From the NCBI RefSeq assembly GCF_035984415.1, contig NZ_CP130720.1:4402001-4466000 (forward strand): a stretch of 64,000 nucleotides of DNA, given 5' to 3'. Made by a program: the position numbers and the translations under genes. Positions within the stretch are counted from its first letter, which is position 1, and each line of letters opens with the position of its first letter. Source of the DNA: Streptomyces sp. NBC_01296 (GTDB lineage: Bacteria; Actinomycetota; Actinomycetes; Streptomycetales; Streptomycetaceae). The notes under the pieces were generated by a model. That model made no database searches, had not been told where the DNA came from, and saw only the letters and a list, made by a program, of their open reading frames with translations. Shown piece after piece: positions 1 to 8,141 of the stretch.

Positions 1-663
1 CCCGACGAGGCCGCCGGGTACTCGGAGTACGTCGCCGCGCCCGCGCGCCACTTCGCGCGCAAGCCGGGCAGCCTCGACCACGTCTCCTCGGCCGCCCTGC
101 CGCTCGCCGGCTCGACCGCCTGGCAGGCCCTGATCGACGGCGCGGACCTGCAGGCGGGCCAGCGGGTGCTGATCCACGCGGCGGCCGGCGGCGTCGGCCA
201 CCTGGCCGTCCAGATCGCCAAGTCCCGCGGCGCGTACGTCATCGGCACGGCCAGCGCGGCCAAGCACGAGCTGCTGCGCGAGCTGGGCGCCGACGAGCTG
301 ATCGACTACACGGCGCAGGACTTCACCGAGGCCGTCCAGGACGTGGACGTCGTACTCGACCTGGTCGGCGGCGAGTACGAGGACCGCTCCCTGCGCACCC
401 TGCGCCCCGGCGGGCTCTACATCGGCGTGACGAACCCCCTCGGGATCGAGGAGATCACCGCGAAGGCGACCGCGGCGGGCGTCCGCGCCATCACGGTCAA
501 CGTGGCTCCCGACCACATGGTCCTGCAGGAACTGGCCACCCTCGTGGACACGGGCCTGCTGCGCCCTCTGATCGCGGAGACCTTCCCCCTCCAGGACGTG
601 CGCAAGGCCCACGAGCACGGCGAGTCCCGCCACACCACGGGCAAGATCGTCCTCACGGTCTGA
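1..663 (+). CDS. NADP-dependent quinone oxidoreductase-like protein (5' partial)
   Basis: Medium-chain dehydrogenase/reductase of the zinc-less quinone oxidoreductase type, expected to use NADPH to reduce quinones or enones in the cytoplasm. The reading frame is open from base 1, so the start codon and most of the GroES-like domain lie outside the window. The visible part runs from a GroES-domain tail (LPLAGSTAWQAL) into the Rossmann motif AAAGGVGHLAVQIAK, which matches the family AxxGGVG signature, and ends with the usual GKIVLTV C-terminus. No zinc-binding cysteines are visible. A strong hairpin follows the stop codon, so this gene probably ends its own transcript and does not belong to the chorismate locus to its right. 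The exact substrate cannot be assigned. Confidence 0.9.
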   Translation, partial: PDEAAGYSEYVAAPARHFARKPGSLDHVSSAALPLAGSTAWQALIDGADLQAGQRVLIHAAAGGVGHLAVQIAKSRGAYVIGTASAAKHELLRELGADELIDYTAQDFTEAVQDVDVVLDLVGGEYEDRSLRTLRPGGLYIGVTNPLGIEEITAKATAAGVRAITVNVAPDHMVLQELATLVDTGLLRPLIAETFPLQDVRKAHEHGESRHTTGKIVLTV

Positions 664-677
664 CCCGGCCCGGACGG

Positions 678-713
678 CGCCGCCGCACCGCCCGTTCGGG
701 CGGTGCGGCGGCG
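678..713 (+). terminator. Intrinsic terminator-type hairpin
   Basis: Perfect 17-bp inverted repeat with a TT loop, 15 bases after the stop of the oxidoreductase gene. There is no U tract, as is common in Streptomyces. It could terminate the rightward transcript. Confidence 0.75.
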
Positions 714-826
714 AATGCGGTACGGACGGCAACACCGCGCGGCCGGCGGGCGCCGGGGTATACGCGGCGGATCCGAAGACCTACCTCACCGAAGCCATCG
801 GGGCCTGCGTCAAGAGCCTGCCGTGA
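713..826 (+). pseudogene. Possible 3' relic of a lost gene
   Basis: One frame reads as a protein-like tail, VYAADPKTYLTEAIGACVKSLP followed by TGA, in the first part of the gap and overlapping the 3' end of the monooxygenase gene on the other strand. It has no start codon or ribosome site because the terminator hairpin lies directly upstream. It may be the truncated end of a gene broken when the neighbouring biosynthetic block was inserted. This is weak and could be chance in GC-rich DNA. Confidence 0.22.
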
Positions 827-2003
827 GGCGGTCGAAGTCGTACGCGCCGTGCAGCCAGGCCACCTTGTCGTACATGTCGTCGTCCGACAGCGACGCCAGC
901 ATCGCGTTGCGCTCGACCCGCGCCTCGCCCGCCGCGTGGTAGAGCTGTCGCCCCATCTCCCGCGCCACCAGCTGCACCTGCGCGGTCCGCTCGCGCCGCG
1001 CCGCGTTGTACTTCTCCAGCCGCTGCTCGAAATCGGCCGGGCAGCCGTCCAGCAGCCCGCTCAGCAGCACCGCGTCCTCGATGGCCTGGCAGGCGCCCTG
1101 CGCGGCGTACTGGAGCATCGGGTGCGCGGCGTCGCCCAGCAGCGCCACCCGGCCCTCGGTCCAGCGGTCCACCGGGTCGCGGTCGCACAGCACCCAGGAC
1201 TTCCAGTCCCGGCCGAGCTCCAGCAACCGGCGTGCGGCTCCGGACAGTTCGGGGAAGGAGTTCACCACGTGGTCGTGCTCCGCCGGCAGGCCGGCCACGG
1301 CCTCCGTGGCGCCGTCGTCCCGGGTCGCGGCCAGGTTGAAGTGCTCGCCGCCCGCGATCGGGTAGTGGACGAAGTGCCACTTCGGGCCCGCCCACAGGGT
1401 GACGGTGTTCCACCGCAGCTCCTCGGGCACCTCCTCCATCGGGATCACCGACCGGTAGATGGTGTGTCCTGAGACCCGCGGGGACCCGTCGCCGACCATC
1501 TGCTGCCGGATCGCGGAGTGCAGCCCGTCCGCGCCGATCAGCGCGTCGCCGGTGAGGCGCCGGCCGTCGGCGAGGACGGCGCAGACCGCGCCCGCCTTCT
1601 GCTCGTACGCGACGACGTGGTGGCGGCCCAGCAGCTCGATGCCGGGGTGGCGGCGGGCGGCCTCCAGCAGCGGCAGGTACAGGTCGACGCGGTGGACGAC
1701 GGCGTACGGGTTGCCGAACCGGCCCCGGTACTTCTCCTTCACCGGCATCGCGGCGACCTTCTCGCCGGTCGTGCCGTCCATGAAGCGCAGCTCGTCGATG
1801 AAGACGGCGCGGTCGCGGACCTCCTGGCCCACGCCCAGCAGGTCGAGCGCGTGGAAGGCGTTCGGACCGAGCTGGATGCCTGCGCCGACCTCGGTGAAGA
1901 CGTCCCTGCGCTCCAGGACGGTGACCTGGTGTCCCCGCTTCGCGAGTCCGAGCGCCGCGGCGAGGCCACCGATGCCACCGCCGGCGATGAGTATGTCGGC
2001 CAT
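810..2003 (-). CDS. FAD-dependent aromatic hydroxylase (3-hydroxybenzoate 6-hydroxylase / salicylate hydroxylase type)
   Basis: Group A flavoprotein monooxygenase of about 397 residues that would hydroxylate an aromatic ring using NAD(P)H, FAD and O2. All three family motifs are present: the N-terminal GGGIGGLAAALGLA dinucleotide motif, the central GADGLHSAIR motif, and the GDAAHPMLQYAAQGACQAIED ribityl-binding motif. The start chosen is the ATG before ADILIAGGG, preceded by an AAGGGATG ribosome site; an upstream in-frame extension is low complexity. It is the last gene of the operon SDR, transketolase domain, EPSP synthase, hydroxylase, 25 bp after the EPSP synthase stop. The likely substrate is a hydroxy- or aminobenzoate made by the adjacent PhzE/PhzD pathway; decarboxylating hydroxylation is possible but cannot be read from sequence. 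Confidence 0.88.
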   Translation of the reverse strand: MADILIAGGGIGGLAAALGLAKRGHQVTVLERRDVFTEVGAGIQLGPNAFHALDLLGVGQEVRDRAVFIDELRFMDGTTGEKVAAMPVKEKYRGRFGNPYAVVHRVDLYLPLLEAARRHPGIELLGRHHVVAYEQKAGAVCAVLADGRRLTGDALIGADGLHSAIRQQMVGDGSPRVSGHTIYRSVIPMEEVPEELRWNTVTLWAGPKWHFVHYPIAGGEHFNLAATRDDGATEAVAGLPAEHDHVVNSFPELSGAARRLLELGRDWKSWVLCDRDPVDRWTEGRVALLGDAAHPMLQYAAQGACQAIEDAVLLSGLLDGCPADFEQRLEKYNAARRERTAQVQLVAREMGRQLYHAAGEARVERNAMLASLSDDDMYDKVAWLHGAYDFDRLTAGS

Positions 2004-2028
2004 GGGGGTTCTCACATCCCTTTCGTTG

Positions 2029-3294
2029 TCACTGACTGTGGGTGCCCGAGCGGTGGGCCGGGAAGAGCCGTCCCAGTTCGGCGTGGAAGCCGGGGAAGGT
2101 CTTGCCGACACAGGACGGGTCGTCGAGCGTGATGCCGGGGACGCGCAGGCCCAGTACCGAGAACGCCATGGCGATCCGGTGGTCCCGTCGGCAGGCGATC
2201 CGGGCGGCCTTGGGGCGGCCCGGGTGGACGGTGAGCCGGTCCGGTCCTGACTCGGTGCGGATCCCGAGGGCCCGCAGGTTCTCCTCGACGGCGGCGATCC
2301 GGTCGGACTCCTTGAGCCGTGCGTGGCCGATGCCGTGGACGGTGATCGGCGCGTCGGCGAGCGGGGCCACCGCCGCCAGTGTCATGAAGGTGTCGGAGAT
2401 GTCGCCCATGTCGACGGCGAAGCCGCCGCGCAGCGGCCCGGTGCCGGTCACGGTGGTCGCCCCGTCGGCGATCTCCACCCGGGCGCCCGCCCGGCGCAGC
2501 ACCTCCACGAACCCGAGGTCGCCCTGGACGCTGCCGCGGCCGAGGCCGGGCACGGTGACGGTGGTCCCGGTGACGGCGGCCGCCGCGAAGAAGTAGGAGG
2601 CGGTGGAGGCGTCGGGTTCGATGTCGAGCTCGGCGGCCCGGTAGCCGCCGGGCAGCACCTGGATCGCGCCGCCCTCGAACTCGTCGACGTACGCGCCGAA
2701 GTGGCGCATCAGCTCCTGGGTCATGGTGATGTACGGGCGGCTGACCAGCCCCTCGCCCCGTACGGTCAGCGGCTGGCGCATCAGCGGTCCCGCCATCAGC
2801 AGTCCGGTGAGGTACTGGCTGCTGAGCGAGGCGTCCACGGTCAGCTCGCCGCCGGTCAGGCCCCGGGCGGCGACGGTCAGCGGCAGTCCGCCGACAGGCT
2901 CGGTGACCCGGGCGTCCGCGCCGAGCCGGCCCAGCGCCTCGGCGAGGGGCCGCAGCGGCCGGGCGCGCAGCTGGCCGGTGCCGTCGAAGGTGAACGCGCC
3001 GGCGCCGGTCGCCGCGAACGGCGGCAGGAACCGGGCCGCGGTGCCCGCGTCCTCGCACCACACCGCGCCGCCGCCGGCCGGGGCGCGGCCGCTGCCGGTG
3101 ACCTTCCAGCCGTCGTCGCCCTCCACGACGGGGACGCCGAGGCCGGCCAGGGCCTCCCGGAAGGCGACCGTGTCCGCGCTGACCAGCGGGGCCCGCAGCA
3201 GCGAGACCCCGTCGGCCGCGGCGGCCAGCAGCAGCGCCCGGTTGGTGATGCTCTTCGAGCCCGGGATGCGGGCGGTCAGTACGGCCGTGCTCAC
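2029..3294 (-). CDS. aroA: 5-enolpyruvylshikimate-3-phosphate synthase (pathway-associated copy)
   Basis: EPSP synthase catalyses the sixth shikimate step, joining PEP to shikimate 3-phosphate on the way to chorismate. The catalytic signatures look intact: PGSKSITNRAL near the N-terminus (Lys for both substrates), the DAGTAARF loop, the HARLKESDRIAA segment, the C-terminal RRDHRIAM and the VGKTFPGF lysine. At about 421 residues it is normal length. The GTG start was chosen because residues before STAVLTARIPGSKS are non-homologous and this codon overlaps the preceding stop by 4 bp. A copy beside dedicated DAHP synthase and chorismate-consuming enzymes is probably an extra, cluster-dedicated enzyme raising chorismate supply. 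Its inhibitor or glyphosate sensitivity cannot be judged. Confidence 0.93.
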   Translation of the reverse strand: MSTAVLTARIPGSKSITNRALLLAAAADGVSLLRAPLVSADTVAFREALAGLGVPVVEGDDGWKVTGSGRAPAGGGAVWCEDAGTAARFLPPFAATGAGAFTFDGTGQLRARPLRPLAEALGRLGADARVTEPVGGLPLTVAARGLTGGELTVDASLSSQYLTGLLMAGPLMRQPLTVRGEGLVSRPYITMTQELMRHFGAYVDEFEGGAIQVLPGGYRAAELDIEPDASTASYFFAAAAVTGTTVTVPGLGRGSVQGDLGFVEVLRRAGARVEIADGATTVTGTGPLRGGFAVDMGDISDTFMTLAAVAPLADAPITVHGIGHARLKESDRIAAVEENLRALGIRTESGPDRLTVHPGRPKAARIACRRDHRIAMAFSVLGLRVPGITLDDPSCVGKTFPGFHAELGRLFPAHRSGTHSQ

Positions 3295-3725
3295 GCGCTC
3301 TCCCGGTGTCCGGCGCGGGCCAGTCCGGCCCGGGCGGTGGCGGCCACCCGGGCGGCGCTGAAGCCGTGCTGCCCGTGGAGCGCGGTGTACGGGCCGCGCG
3401 CGCCGCACTGGTCGAGCCGGACCGGGATGCCGGCCTCGCCGAGCAGTTCGTAGCAGCCGAGCGCGGAGCCGGCCGCCACGGACACCCGGGCCCGGACGCC
3501 GGGCGGGGACGGGGGGCAGGGCAGCGGCACCACGCGGGCGGCGATGCCCTCGCGGTGCAGGATGGCGCGGGCGTCGAGGGCGATGCGCATCTCGCTGCCG
3601 GTGGCGATCAGCACCACGTCGGGCACGGCGCCCTCCACATCGGCCTCGGCCTCGGCCACGACGCTGTCCCGCTTGGACCAGCCCGGCTCGCCGGGATCGT
3701 CGCAGGGACGGGGAGATGTCTGCAT
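3291..3725 (-). CDS. Freestanding transketolase C-terminal domain protein
   Basis: About 144 residues matching only the last domain of transketolase: a PDVVLIATGSEMRIALDA motif followed by a strand-helix array ending GQHGFSAARVAATARAGL. The thiamine-diphosphate-binding and Pyr domains are absent, and no partner subunit lies nearby. In transketolases this domain is structural or allosteric and does not bind the cofactor, so catalysis alone is not expected. It may pair with the N-terminal part of another transketolase encoded elsewhere, or serve a regulatory role in erythrose 4-phosphate supply for DAHP synthase. ATG at 3725 was chosen; a GTG 12 bases upstream is an alternative. It begins 16 bp after the SDR stop and overlaps the EPSP synthase start by 4 bp. 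Confidence 0.78.
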   Translation of the reverse strand: MQTSPRPCDDPGEPGWSKRDSVVAEAEADVEGAVPDVVLIATGSEMRIALDARAILHREGIAARVVPLPCPPSPPGVRARVSVAAGSALGCYELLGEAGIPVRLDQCGARGPYTALHGQHGFSAARVAATARAGLARAGHRESA

Positions 3726-3741
3726 GGGACGGGCCACCGCT

Positions 3742-4443
3742 CTACTCGCTGGTCTTGCGGTCGAGCACGAGGTCGTGCCCGACGATGTACGCGGCCGCGT
3801 CGGAGCAGAGCCAGACCACGGTGTCGGCGATCTCCTCGACGCTGGCTCCCCGGCCGAGCGGGCAGGGGCTGATGGCGTTGATGCGGATCGACTGGGCGAC
3901 GTACTCGCGGGCCGCGGTCCGGGTCAGCGCGCTGACGGCGGCCGTGGACGCGGCGTACGCGCCGAGGCCGGGGAGCATGCCCTGGGCGCCGATGTTGCTG
4001 GCCGTGTTGACGATGACCCCGCCGCCGGCGCTCTGCATGTGGGCGATCTCGTGCTTCATGGACAGCCAGACACCCGTGAGGTTGGCCGTCAGGGTGTGCG
4101 CCCAGACCGTCTCGTCGATGTCCGCCACGGACTGGTGCGGGCCCAGTTCGGTGGTGTTGTTGAAGGCCACGTCCAGGGCGCCGTGCCGGCGCACGGTCTC
4201 GGCGACGACGTACGCGGCGCCGGCGTCCGCGCCGGCCGTCGTCTCCGACACGTCGGCGACCACGCTGTCGGCCTGCCCGCCCGCGTCGCGGATCAGCTTG
4301 ACCGTTCCTTCGAGCGTCTCCGGGTGGCGGCCCGAGACCACCACCAGTGCGCCGAGCCGGGCGAAGGCAACCGCCGCTGCCCGGCCGATGCCTTCGCCTC
4401 CTCCGGTGACGAGGACGACCTGGCCGTCGAACCGTTCAGACAT
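3742..4443 (-). CDS. Short-chain dehydrogenase/reductase homologue lacking the catalytic Lys
   Basis: About 233-residue Rossmann protein of the classical SDR family. The cofactor motif TGGGEGIG is present near the N-terminus, NTAS carries the usual Ser, and the Tyr lies in GAYAASTAAV. Classical SDRs read YxxxK at that point; here the Lys is Thr, and the family NNAG motif has become NNTT. Together these suggest little or no conventional oxidoreductase activity, or a changed mechanism. The gene leads the operon that continues with the transketolase domain, EPSP synthase and FAD hydroxylase. The ATG has a good AGGAGA site upstream. It is divergent from the SRPBCC gene. Confidence 0.85.
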   Translation of the reverse strand: MSERFDGQVVLVTGGGEGIGRAAAVAFARLGALVVVSGRHPETLEGTVKLIRDAGGQADSVVADVSETTAGADAGAAYVVAETVRRHGALDVAFNNTTELGPHQSVADIDETVWAHTLTANLTGVWLSMKHEIAHMQSAGGGVIVNTASNIGAQGMLPGLGAYAASTAAVSALTRTAAREYVAQSIRINAISPCPLGRGASVEEIADTVVWLCSDAAAYIVGHDLVLDRKTSE

Positions 4444-4561
4444 CAGCGTTCTCCTGATTCTCCGCTTCGGATTTAACGGGAAGGCGCTCCGCGGAACGCC
4501 ACCGACCAACCGTCACCCTGCAAGAAACAACAGCCGGTGAGGCAGTGGCCTTCTCTCATTC

Positions 4562-4632
4562 CGTCAGGTCCCGGGGGCAGGTGACGAAATGATCCGCCCG
4601 ACTTTGACACCACTCTTCGCCCAACCGATGCT
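4562..4632 (+). promoter_or_regulatory. Candidate promoter for the SRPBCC gene
   Basis: TTGACA at 4604-4609, a 17-base spacer, then GATGCT at 4627-4632. A CGTCAGGT box sits upstream at 4562-4569; the same octamer occurs upstream of the DAHP synthase/transaldolase divergence. The octamer is short and also occurs in coding DNA, so its meaning is uncertain. Confidence 0.45.
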
Positions 4633-4665
4633 GCACGCCGGCTTAGCAGCGGAAAGGAGAGATCA

Positions 4666-5145
4666 ATGCTGACGCTTTCGTGGACACGTCCGATCGTCGG
4701 CGCAGTTCAGGAGGGGTGTCCGGCTCCTACGCGGGAGAGTCTGTGGCAGGCGCTGCTACACAAGGCGGAGTTCCCCACCGGCTATGTTCCGGCCATTACG
4801 GATTGCCGGATCAACGAACGGTACGCCGATGGATTTCTCCGGGAAATCCGGCGCGGCGAGCTGACCTTCGTGCAACGCGTCACTCCGCAGGAGAGTGCCG
4901 GGCGCATTACCTACCGGCATCTGGACGACAGCGACATCGCCGAGATTCGCAATGAGATCGGAGAGGACGAGGACGGCCGGCTCACGCTCACGCTGAGCAT
5001 CACCCTGACCGACCGCCCGGCGGCCGCGATCCTGGCGCAGAACACCTATCTGCGGGACCTGGACTGCGATTTCCACGGCACGCTGGACGCCATGACGGAG
5101 GTGCTGCGCCGGGTGATGACCAGCAGGGCGGACCAGAGGCCGTGA
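4666..5145 (+). CDS. SRPBCC-fold protein, AtaL/DUF1857-like
   Basis: 159-residue protein resembling the AtaL/DUF1857 branch of the START/SRPBCC superfamily, small helix-grip proteins with a hydrophobic cavity used as cyclases, aromatases or ligand carriers. The layout fits: an N-terminal strand, a helix (RESLWQALLHKAE), a long antiparallel sheet including RITYRHLDDSDIAEIRNEI, and a C-terminal amphipathic helix ending in TEVLRRVMTS. A strong GGAAAGGAGA site precedes the ATG. Base composition is slightly less GC-rich than its neighbours. It is transcribed alone, divergent from the SDR gene and convergent with the YdhR-type gene, sharing a terminator with it. A role in binding or cyclising an aromatic intermediate of the locus is inference. 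Confidence 0.72.
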   Translation: MLTLSWTRPIVGAVQEGCPAPTRESLWQALLHKAEFPTGYVPAITDCRINERYADGFLREIRRGELTFVQRVTPQESAGRITYRHLDDSDIAEIRNEIGEDEDGRLTLTLSITLTDRPAAAILAQNTYLRDLDCDFHGTLDAMTEVLRRVMTSRADQRP

Positions 5146-5151
5146 CACCCA

Positions 5152-5201
5152 CGCGTACGGCCCCTCACGGGCCCCCGGGGGCCCGTGAGGGGCCGTACGC
5201 G
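5152..5201. terminator. Bidirectional terminator palindrome
   Basis: Perfect 50-bp palindrome (25-bp arms, no spacer), between the convergent SRPBCC and YdhR-type genes. It can end transcripts from both sides. Confidence 0.85.
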
Positions 5202-5211
5202 CTCTCGTGCT

Positions 5212-5526
5212 TCACACCGTCCCGGGCAGCGTGTGGACACCCTCGACCGTCGCCTCCACGTCGAACACCGTGTACTGCACCGGCGCCCGCCCGATCAGCT
5301 CGGCCGCCCGCGGGGCCAGCGGCTGCGCCGCCGCCTGCGCGGACTCCCACAGCAGCACCGCGCCCCAGCGCTCCGTCGCCGGGTCCGCGATCCAGAACTT
5401 CAGCCGCAGCCCCTCGACCGCGGCGAACCGGTCGACCGCCTCATCGCGCAGGTACGCCCGCAGCGAGTCGATGCTGTGCCCCGAACCCTTCAGGTCCCAC
5501 CAGGCCACCGTCGCCTTCATGCTCAT
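5212..5526 (-). CDS. YdhR-type small mono-oxygenase-like protein
   Basis: 104-residue ferredoxin-like alpha/beta-barrel protein matching the putative mono-oxygenase YdhR family, with the typical segments LRAYLRDEAVDRFAAVEGLRLKFW, then WGAVLLWES and a final FDVEATVEG strand. Relatives are cofactor-independent oxygenases or ligand-binding dimers. The ATG overlaps the phzE stop in ATGA, indicating translational coupling as the last gene of the DAHP synthase-SDR-phzD-phzE operon. That position suggests it acts on the pathway's aromatic product, for instance oxidation of an aminophenol, but no direct evidence is visible. Confidence 0.75.
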   Translation of the reverse strand: MSMKATVAWWDLKGSGHSIDSLRAYLRDEAVDRFAAVEGLRLKFWIADPATERWGAVLLWESAQAAAQPLAPRAAELIGRAPVQYTVFDVEATVEGVHTLPGTV

Positions 5527-7406
5527 ACGGACTGCTCCTGGAGCAGTCCGGACAGGGCCTCGCCGACGATGCGGATGCCGTCCTCCGTGAGCACCGACTC
5601 CGCGTGGAACTGCATCGAGCGGAAGCCGGGCCCCCGCAGCGCGTGCACCTCCCTGGTCCCCGGCTCCCGGCACACCTCGACCATGCCGATCCCGGGCACC
5701 TCGACGGTGTCCGAGGCGCTCTGCGCGGCGAAGGTGTTGTAGAAGCCGACCCGCTCGCGCCGCCCGAACAGCTCGATCTCCCGCTGCACGCCCTGGTTGG
5801 GCTGATCCCGGCGCTTCAGCGCGAAGCCCAGCTTCGTGCTGAGCACCTGGTGGCTGAGGCAGACCGCGAGGAACGGCCGCCCCTCAGCGAGGAGGGTGTC
5901 CACCGCCGACCGCAGGTGCGCGATCTTCGGGTCGTCCACCTCCCGCGGGTCGCCCGGCCCCGGCCCCATCACGACCAGGTCGTACGGGGCGAAGCTGTAC
6001 GGCTCGTCGAACCGGCGGACCGTGACGTCGGCCTCCATGGCCCGCAGCTGGTGCTCGATCATCGCGGTGAAGGTGTCCTCCGCGTCGACCACCAGCACCT
6101 TGCGGCCCATCAGCAGCGGGACCGGCCGGGCCCGGGAGGCGTCGTCGTCCAGCCAGAATCCGGCGATCGTCGCGTTGCGCCGGCTCAGGGCCGCCCGTAC
6201 GTCCGGGTGGTCGCCGAAGCGGCGCGGCCCCGACGGCTCGAACATCGCGAGCAGGCCGGCCGCCTTCGCGCGGGTCTCGGCGACCTCGGACAGCGGATCC
6301 GAGTGGCGCACGAGGGTGGCGCCGACGCCGATGCGCATCCGGCCGGCGCCGTCGATGTCGGCGGTGCGGATCAGGATCGCCGAGTCCAGCGTCCGCTCGC
6401 TGTTCTCGTCCTGGCCCATCAGGGCCAGCACGCCGCTGTAGTAGCCGCGGCCCTGGGGCTCGTACTTCTTGATGACCCGGCCCGCGCTCTCCAGCGGGGA
6501 CCCGGTGACCGTCGGTGCGAACAGGGTCTCGTGCAGGATCTCGCGGGGGTCGCGGGAGGTGCGGCCCTCGATGAAGTACTCGGTGTGGGCGAGGCGGGCC
6601 ATCTCCTTGAGGTACGGCCCGACGACCCGGCCGCCCGATGCGCAGATCCGGGCCATCATCTTGAGTTCCTCGTCGACGACCATGTACAGCTCGTCGGCCT
6701 CCTTGCGGTCGGCGAGGAAGTCCATGACGCCCGGCAGTTCGGGCCCGGACGCGGGGAACCGGTACGTGCCGCTGATCGGGTTCATCACGGCCCGGCCGCC
6801 GCAGAGGCTCACGTGCCGCTCGGGCGAGGCACCGATGAGGGTGCGCTCGCCCGTGTGCACGATGAACGTCCAGTACGCGCCGGTCTCCCGTTCCAGCAGC
6901 CGGCGGAAGAAGCGCAGCGCCGCGGCGGTGGAGTACTCGCTGATGTCGGCCACGAAGGACCGCTTCATCACGAAGTTGGCGCCGGCGCCGGTGCCGATCT
7001 CGTCCGCGATGACGCGGCGCACCGTTTCGGCGTACGTGTCGTCGTCGATGTCGAAGTCGCCGCCCGTCGCGAGGTGGACGGGGGCGTCGGGGATCCCCGC
7101 CAGGACGGCGGCGAGCGGCACCTGCGCCTGCTCCTCGATCACCATGGCGAGCAGCGGGGTGCCGTCGTCGGGCGCCTCGAAACCGCGCTCGGCGAGCTGC
7201 CGGTACGGGACCAGGGTGAGCACGTCCTGGCGGGCGCCGGCGCCCGCCTCGACGTCCCGGAGCGGGATGTCGGCGAGCGTGGCCGCCTCGGCGAACTCGC
7301 CGAAGAAGAGGTCGAGGTGCCCGGTGACGGTGGTCTCCGGGCGGTGGATCAGCGCGAAGGCCGGCGGTCGGCCGGTCAGGATCCGGCCCAGCAGGTCTCC
7401 GGTCAT
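5523..7406 (-). CDS. phzE: 2-amino-2-desoxyisochorismate (ADIC) synthase, PhzE
   Basis: 627 residues with the PhzE architecture: an N-terminal chorismate-utilising domain fused to a C-terminal class I glutamine amidotransferase. Diagnostic features are MNPISGTYR in the chorismate site, the amidotransferase nucleophile in AVCLSHQVLS and the His/Glu of QFHAES. It converts chorismate and glutamine to ADIC without forming anthranilate. The start ATG overlaps the phzD stop (ATGA). Length, the PISGT motif and adjacency to phzD separate it from TrpE/TrpG anthranilate synthases. It is cytoplasmic and competes with primary metabolism for chorismate. Confidence 0.95.
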   Translation of the reverse strand: MTGDLLGRILTGRPPAFALIHRPETTVTGHLDLFFGEFAEAATLADIPLRDVEAGAGARQDVLTLVPYRQLAERGFEAPDDGTPLLAMVIEEQAQVPLAAVLAGIPDAPVHLATGGDFDIDDDTYAETVRRVIADEIGTGAGANFVMKRSFVADISEYSTAAALRFFRRLLERETGAYWTFIVHTGERTLIGASPERHVSLCGGRAVMNPISGTYRFPASGPELPGVMDFLADRKEADELYMVVDEELKMMARICASGGRVVGPYLKEMARLAHTEYFIEGRTSRDPREILHETLFAPTVTGSPLESAGRVIKKYEPQGRGYYSGVLALMGQDENSERTLDSAILIRTADIDGAGRMRIGVGATLVRHSDPLSEVAETRAKAAGLLAMFEPSGPRRFGDHPDVRAALSRRNATIAGFWLDDDASRARPVPLLMGRKVLVVDAEDTFTAMIEHQLRAMEADVTVRRFDEPYSFAPYDLVVMGPGPGDPREVDDPKIAHLRSAVDTLLAEGRPFLAVCLSHQVLSTKLGFALKRRDQPNQGVQREIELFGRRERVGFYNTFAAQSASDTVEVPGIGMVEVCREPGTREVHALRGPGFRSMQFHAESVLTEDGIRIVGEALSGLLQEQSV

Positions 7407-8083
7407 GCGGTTTCCCCTCCCGCTCCGGCATAGGCGGCCACCCGGTCCGGGAGGGCCGTCAGGAGCTCCTTGGTGGTGGTCAGGCGGGCGCAGCGGCCGG
7501 CGGCGTACTCGAGCGCCATCCGGTGCTCCTCCCAGCTGAAGTCGGCGACGGCGTCGGCGACGAGGAAGGGCTGGATGTCGTTGGTGAACGCGTCGACCGC
7601 GGTCACCAGGACGCCCACGTGCGCGTACACGCCGCAGAGGATCAGCTGGTCGCGGCCCTGTGCGCGCATCCGCTCCAGCAGATCGGTCTTGAAGAAGGCG
7701 CTGTAGCGCCACTTGGTGAGCATCCAGTCGCCGGCGGCGGGCGCCACCGGTTCCACGACCTGGCGGTGCTCCGGGCTGGGCTGCATGCCCGGGCCCCAGA
7801 AGTCCCCGAGCAGTCCGCGCTCCTCGGGGGTCATACCGCCCGGCTGCGCGGTGTACGCGACCGGGATGCCGAGCTCGGCGGCGCGCACGCGCAGCGCGCC
7901 GGCGTTGCGGGACAGGTCCACGACGGGCTGCTCGCCCGCGGGGAAGGGGGCCAGGAAGTACTTCTGCAGATCGTGCACCAGCAGGACGGCGCGGTCCGGA
8001 TCGATCTCCCAGTCGACGCCGGAGGCGGGCAGGTCGGCCGCCGACGGCATCGGATAGGGGTTGATCGCAGGTATGCCTGCCAT
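7403..8083 (-). CDS. phzD: Isochorismatase-family hydrolase, PhzD
   Basis: 226 residues. The cysteine-hydrolase-fold motifs of PhzD are visible: DPDRAVLLVHDLQKYF (catalytic Asp), the KWRYSAFF lysine segment, and GVYAHVGVLVTAVDAF, where PhzD-type enzymes lack the usual Cys nucleophile. It hydrolyses the enol ether of ADIC, giving pyruvate and trans-2,3-dihydro-3-hydroxyanthranilate. The N-terminal GIPAINPYPMP is typical of the family. The start was chosen by a GAGGGAG ribosome site six bases before ATG; an in-frame extension upstream is not conserved. It lies 58 bp after the dehydrogenase gene and overlaps phzE by 4 bp. Confidence 0.95.
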   Translation of the reverse strand: MAGIPAINPYPMPSAADLPASGVDWEIDPDRAVLLVHDLQKYFLAPFPAGEQPVVDLSRNAGALRVRAAELGIPVAYTAQPGGMTPEERGLLGDFWGPGMQPSPEHRQVVEPVAPAAGDWMLTKWRYSAFFKTDLLERMRAQGRDQLILCGVYAHVGVLVTAVDAFTNDIQPFLVADAVADFSWEEHRMALEYAAGRCARLTTTKELLTALPDRVAAYAGAGGETA

Positions 8084-8141
8084 GCGTTTCTCCCTCTCGT
8101 TCACGCTCTCGTTCACGGTTCGCTGACTGGTTGCACCGGTC

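Noticed and set aside
4562..4569. CGTCAGGT as a specific cluster operator
   Set aside because: As a single octamer it also occurs before the acyl-CoA dehydrogenase gene (63568), and a shorter GTCAGGTCC core lies in bkdC coding DNA, so alone it is not diagnostic.
5142..7433. Long plus-strand open frame opposite phzE
   Set aside because: It is a shadow of the minus-strand gene, rich in Arg/Pro/Ala/Gly, with no family motif or ribosome site.
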